Positions 41,555 to 45,375 of a stretch of 45,375 nt of DNA are shown one piece after another. The notes below the pieces were generated by a model that saw nothing but the letters and a program-made list of their open reading frames with translations, did no database searches and was not told the origin of the DNA. The translations under genes and the position numbers were made by a program. The stretch is from Marinimicrococcus sp033875255 (GTDB taxonomy: Bacteria; Pseudomonadota; Alphaproteobacteria; Geminicoccales; Geminicoccaceae): contig JAWZSN010000034.1 of assembly GCA_033875255.1 (NCBI GenBank), positions 1 to 45,375 on the forward strand. Reading direction: 5' to 3'. Numbering within the stretch: the first letter of the stretch is position 1; the number at the start of each line of letters is the position of its first letter.

Positions 41555-44500
41555 ATGACGCTCTCCGACGTCTCGATCCGTCGGCCGGTCTTCGCCACGG
41601 TGATGAGCCTGGTGCTGGTGCTGGTCGGGCTGATGGCCTTCTCGCGTCTCTCGGTGCGGGAATATCCGAGCATCGACGAGCCGGTCGTCTCGGTCAGCAC
41701 GAGCTATAGCGGCGCTTCCGCCGACATCATCGAGACCCGCGTCACCCAGCCCCTCGAGGAAGCCCTGGCGGGCATCGAGGGGCTCGACGTGATGACCTCC
41801 TCGAGCCGCCCCGAGAGCAGCCGGATCTCGGTGCGGTTCAGGATCGACCGCGAGCCCGAGGCGGCCGCCGCCGACGTGCGCGACCGGGTGGCGCAGGCTC
41901 GCGGCAGGCTGCCCGACGAGGTCGACGAGCCGATTGTCCGCAAGGTCGAGGCCGATTCCCAGCCGATCATCTATCTCGCCATCTCCTCCAGCCGCCATTC
42001 GCCCATCGAGGTCACCGAGCTCGCCGACCGGCTGGTCAAGGACCGGCTCCAGAACCTGCCCGGCGTCGCCGAGGTGCGGATCTTCGGCGAGCGCCAGCCC
42101 TCCATGCGGATCTGGCTCGACCGCCTGCGCCTGGCCGCCTACGGGCTCACCCCGCAGGATGTCGAGAGCGCGCTGCGCAGCCAGAACATCGAGGTGCCGG
42201 CCGGCCGCATCGAGAGCCGCGAGCGCGAGTTCGAGATCCTGGCCGAGACCGACCTGCGCACGGTCGAGCAGTTCAACCAGCTCATCATCAAGGATGCCGG
42301 CGGCTATCTCGTGCGGCTGCGCGACATCGGCCGGGCCGAGGTGGCGGCCCGCAACGAGCGCGTGATCTCGCGCTTCAACGGCAATCCCTCGGTGGCCGTG
42401 GGCGTCGTCAAGCAGTCGACCGCCAACCCGCTCGACGTCTCCGGCGCCGTGCGCGCCGCCATGCCCGGCATTCTCGAGGGCCTGCCGGACGGCATGGTGA
42501 TGGATGTGGGCTACGACAGCTCGGTCTTCATCGAGCGGTCCATCGACAATGTCTTCACCGCCATCGTCGAGGCGATCGTCCTCGTCATCCTGGTGATCTT
42601 CGTCTTCCTGCGCTCGCTGCGCGCCACGCTGGTGCCGATCGTCACCATCCCGGTCTCGCTGGTGGGCGGCTTCGTCTTCATGTGGGCGCTGGGCTTCTCG
42701 ATCAACACGCTGACCCTGCTCGCCATGGTGCTGGCGGTGGGCCTCGTGGTCGACGACGCCATCGTCATGCTCGAGAATATCAGCCGGCATGTCGAGGAGG
42801 GCATGCGGCCGGTAGCGGCGGCCTTTCGCGGCTCGCGCGAGATCGCCTTCGCGATCATCGCCATGACCATCACCCTGGCGGCGGTCTATGCCCCGATCGC
42901 CTTCCAGACCGGGCGCACGGGCCGGCTCTTTGTCGAGTTCGCGCTGACGCTGGCAGGCGCGGTGCTGGTCTCGGGCTTCGTGGCGCTGACCCTCTCGCCG
43001 ATGATGTGCTCGCTCCTGCTGCGCAACAAGGAGCAGCACGGCTTTCTCTATCGCGTCGTCGAGAACGCCCTCGAATCGCTCAACCGTGGCTATCGGCGGG
43101 CGCTGCGCGGCACGCTCAAGGTGCGGGCGGCGGTGATCCTGCTGATGCTGCTGGTGGCGGGCTTTGCCGGGGTTATCTTCAAGATGCTGCCGGAGGAGCT
43201 GGCACCGACCGAGGATCGCGGCACCATCGTCTCCATCGGCATCGCCCCCGAAGGCAGCACCATCGACTTCACCGACCGCTACGCCAAGGAGATCGAGAAG
43301 GCGTTGCTGGCCCACGAGCTGATGGACCGGATCTTCCTCGTGATCGGCTTCGGCAGCGACGTGTCCCGGGCGATCTCGTTCGCCCGGCTGGTCGACTGGG
43401 AGAAGCGCGAGGTCTCGCAGCAGGCGGTGACGGCGAGCCTCGCACCCAAGCTCTTCTCCATTCCCGGCCTGATGGCCTTTGCCAGCAATCCTCCGTCGCT
43501 GGGCCAGAGCGTGGTCGCCAAGCCGGTCCAGTTCGTCTTGCAGACCAGCCAGCCCTACGAGGTGCTGCAGGAGGCCGTCGACCAGCTTTTGGCGCAGGCG
43601 CGCGAGAACCCCTCGCTGGTCAATCTCGACAGCGACCTCAAGCTCAACAAGCCGCAGCTCAAGATCACCATCGATCGTGAGAAGGCGGCCCTCATGGGGA
43701 TCGATGTCGGCACTATCGGCCGGACCGTCGAGACCATGCTGGGCGGCCGCCAGGTGACCCGTTTCAAGCGCGCGGGCAAGCAGTACGACGTCGTGGTCCA
43801 GGTCGAGGCCCAGGACCGCAGCACGCCCAGCGACCTCTCGCAGATCTATGTGCGCGCCTCGAGCGGCACCATGGTGCCGCTCTCCAACCTCGTGACCGTC
43901 GAGGAGACGGTGGCGCCCAAGGAGCTCAACCACTTCAACAAGCTGCGCTCGGCCACCATCTCGGCGACCCTGGCGCCCGGCTACAGCCTGGGCGAGGCCC
44001 TGACCTATCTCGAGGAGCAGGCGGCCAGCCTGCCCACCGGCATCCTCTACGATCTCGACGGCCAGAGCCGCGAGTTCCGCGAATCGGCGCTGGGCCTCTA
44101 CGTGGTCTTCCTGCTGGCGCTGGCGTTCATCTATCTGGTGCTGGCAGCCCAGTTCGAGAGCTGGATCGATCCCTTCATCATCATGCTGACGGTGCCGCTC
44201 TCGATGACCGGAGCGCTGCTGGCGCTCCAGCTCTCGGGGCAGTCGCTCAACGTCTACAGCCAGATAGGCCTGGTGACGCTGGTCGGGCTCATCACCAAGC
44301 ACGGGATCCTGATCGTCGAGTTCGCCAACCAGCTTCGCGCCCAGGGAATGGATCGTACCGAGGCGGTGGTCGAGGCGGCGGTGCTGCGGCTGCGGCCCAT
44401 CCTCATGACGACCGGCGCCATGGTGCTGGGCGCCCTCCCGCTGGCGCTGGGCGAGGGGGCCGGTGCCGAGAGCCGCGAGGCCATCGGCATGGTGATCGTC

Positions 44501-44662
44501 GGCGGCCTCCTGCTGGGCACCCCGCTCACCCTCTTCGTGGTGCCCACCGCCTACACGCTCCTGGCCCGCCGCACCCTGCCGCGCCATGTGCGCGAGGCGG
44601 CGAAGGACGCCGGGCCTGCCGCCGGCCCGCCGGCCGAGCAGGACGCACCGCCGCTCCGCTGA
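41555..44662 (+). CDS. RND multidrug efflux permease (HAE1 family)
   Basis: A 1035-residue inner-membrane proton-driven drug exporter with the 12-helix RND layout (TM1 about 10-30, TM2-6 about 335-480, TM7 about 525-545, TM8-12 about 850-1015). It starts with SDVSIRRPVFATVMSLVLVL and has proton-relay Asp400-Asp401 in GLVVDDAIVMLENI and Lys in GLITKHGILIVEFANQ, both required in AcrB-like pumps. Two large periplasmic loops are present. It belongs to the MexF/VmeB-like hydrophobe/amphiphile group rather than metal-exporting CusA. GGGAAGGGG precedes the ATG. No outer-membrane channel gene is adjacent; the TolC-like protein at 32318-33700 is a candidate partner. Confidence 0.94.
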   Translation: MTLSDVSIRRPVFATVMSLVLVLVGLMAFSRLSVREYPSIDEPVVSVSTSYSGASADIIETRVTQPLEEALAGIEGLDVMTSSSRPESSRISVRFRIDREPEAAAADVRDRVAQARGRLPDEVDEPIVRKVEADSQPIIYLAISSSRHSPIEVTELADRLVKDRLQNLPGVAEVRIFGERQPSMRIWLDRLRLAAYGLTPQDVESALRSQNIEVPAGRIESREREFEILAETDLRTVEQFNQLIIKDAGGYLVRLRDIGRAEVAARNERVISRFNGNPSVAVGVVKQSTANPLDVSGAVRAAMPGILEGLPDGMVMDVGYDSSVFIERSIDNVFTAIVEAIVLVILVIFVFLRSLRATLVPIVTIPVSLVGGFVFMWALGFSINTLTLLAMVLAVGLVVDDAIVMLENISRHVEEGMRPVAAAFRGSREIAFAIIAMTITLAAVYAPIAFQTGRTGRLFVEFALTLAGAVLVSGFVALTLSPMMCSLLLRNKEQHGFLYRVVENALESLNRGYRRALRGTLKVRAAVILLMLLVAGFAGVIFKMLPEELAPTEDRGTIVSIGIAPEGSTIDFTDRYAKEIEKALLAHELMDRIFLVIGFGSDVSRAISFARLVDWEKREVSQQAVTASLAPKLFSIPGLMAFASNPPSLGQSVVAKPVQFVLQTSQPYEVLQEAVDQLLAQARENPSLVNLDSDLKLNKPQLKITIDREKAALMGIDVGTIGRTVETMLGGRQVTRFKRAGKQYDVVVQVEAQDRSTPSDLSQIYVRASSGTMVPLSNLVTVEETVAPKELNHFNKLRSATISATLAPGYSLGEALTYLEEQAASLPTGILYDLDGQSREFRESALGLYVVFLLALAFIYLVLAAQFESWIDPFIIMLTVPLSMTGALLALQLSGQSLNVYSQIGLVTLVGLITKHGILIVEFANQLRAQGMDRTEAVVEAAVLRLRPILMTTGAMVLGALPLALGEGAGAESREAIGMVIVGGLLLGTPLTLFVVPTAYTLLARRTLPRHVREAAKDAGPAAGPPAEQDAPPLR

Positions 44663-45375
44663 GGCCGCTGCCGGTCCGTGACGGCGGCCCTTTCGGGCCT
44701 CTCGACCCATGAGGCGGCGTTCCAGCGGTTGGTGGAAGAGGCGCCGACCGCAGAGCAGCGCGGCCACGGAGCCTCACACCATCAAGATGCCCGGAGCCCG
44801 CGGGGACCCGCGAAGCGGGCATCACCTCCAGCTGGCAAAAACAGGAAAGGGGAAAGCCGCGCGCAGCGCCTCGCACGGCGACCTCGCGTCGCAAGGCGCT
44901 GCGCGCGGCTTTCTTTTCCCCTTTTTTGCAAGTGGGGCCGGTGCGGGAGGCAGCAGCGGCGGCCTGGCCTGCGGGCGCCGGAGATGCCGGGGCTCACGGC
45001 AGGGAGCCCCATTCACGCTTCCTCAACCTTTGCCGTGGCATTCTCCCGGATGGTGGGAGAGGTGCGGCCGCAGGGTCTCGCGGCGGTGGAGTCCCACGCC
45101 AGCAAGATGGCAAAGATCGGTAAGGACAGGGTAAGCAGGCACCCCCGCGCCCTGACAAAAGAGGAAAAACGTACGACCCGCCCCGTTTGCAAGAGGACCC
45201 TGAAGGCTGGTCCTGTCCGGTCTGCGCCCACCTATCCGGTCTCACGATCTCTGCCCGTGGCCAGGATGGCGATCCGCGTACCCCGGTCCTCATAAGAAAG
45301 TCGGCGACTGGGCGCCGCTTTTCCGTCCCGGGTTTCCAAAGCGGCGATCGACCTTCAGGCCATCTTCAGCTCCTT
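44663..45375. other. 0.7-kb right end without a supportable gene
   Basis: Open frames exist on both strands but are Arg/Gly/Pro-rich and carry no family motif. Part of the apparent coding on both strands comes from the palindrome at 44852-44913. At the extreme edge a minus-strand frame reads KELKMA and stops at 45355, possibly the end of a gene outside the window. Confidence 0.5.
44852..44913. terminator. 20-bp-arm palindrome, bidirectional terminator
   Basis: Perfect 20-bp arms (44852-44871 and 44894-44913, beginning GAAAGCCGCGCGCAGCGCCT) around a 22-base loop that itself holds GCGAC/GTCGC. T-rich tracts flank both sides: CTTTTCCCCTTTTTT on the plus strand and CCCCTTTCCTGTTTTT on the minus strand. 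It lies 190 bp after the RND pump gene and would stop transcription from either side. Confidence 0.8.

Noticed and set aside
41417..44767. Minus-strand open frame of over 1100 codons opposite the RND pump
   Set aside because: Low-complexity antisense of a gene with complete RND motifs; no ribosome-binding site or family match.
44678..45295. Plus-strand open frame of 205 codons at the right end
   Set aside because: No motif, runs through a 20-bp-arm terminator palindrome, and basic low-complexity composition.

Overview
The window is a chromosomal segment of a high-GC (about 70%) alphaproteobacterium, most likely of the Rhodospirillales type. The evidence is a CtrA cell-cycle regulator next to fliI/fliJ, a split three-gene transhydrogenase (pntAA-pntAB-pntB) as in Rhodospirillum rubrum, and the order PPDK-regulator <- gap -> hemE-hemJ-rho. 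That gap is the place of the replication origin in Caulobacter and Rickettsia. Here it carries DnaA-box-like 9-mers, a cluster of GANTC sites and an AT-rich triple repeat, so it is a strong candidate for the chromosomal oriC.

Layout. 1-1436: decayed IS256-type and IS5-type transposases. 1581-4318: fliJ and fliI (minus) divergent from ctrA (plus), with a CtrA-like box between. 4572-8138: prpB and prpD (minus), separated by 1.1 kb without a recognisable gene. 8286-12781: a minus-strand unit of D-amino-acid dehydrogenase-like oxidoreductase plus polar amino acid ABC transporter (binding protein, two permeases, ATPase) leading into prpD. 12978-14186: a FloR-like phenicol exporter of lower GC, probably acquired. 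14577-19136: yggT, DUF167, folD, pntAA, pntAB, pntB. 19260-19335: tRNA-Ala(CGC) with promoter and terminator hairpins. 19410-20315: orphan ModA-like binding protein.

20497-31868 is a catabolic block: pxpA (minus) diverges from ten tightly packed plus-strand genes, namely a TRAP transporter (dctP-Q-M), pxpB, pxpC, two D-2-hydroxyacid dehydrogenases, an M20-type amidase/carbamoylase, a glycerol-1-phosphate-dehydrogenase-like enzyme and an amidohydrolase. Together they suggest uptake and opening of a cyclic or N-acylated amide such as 5-oxoproline or a hydantoin/ureido compound, followed by redox steps. The substrate is unknown.

31888-35686: a CueR/HmrR-like MerR regulator behind a TolC-family channel, dinB, and an unrecognised membrane-anchored coiled-coil protein. 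35703-40217: PPDK regulatory protein, candidate origin, hemE, hemJ and rho. 40339-44662: an RND efflux adaptor and pump. The last 0.7 kb holds a strong bidirectional terminator-like palindrome and no supportable gene.
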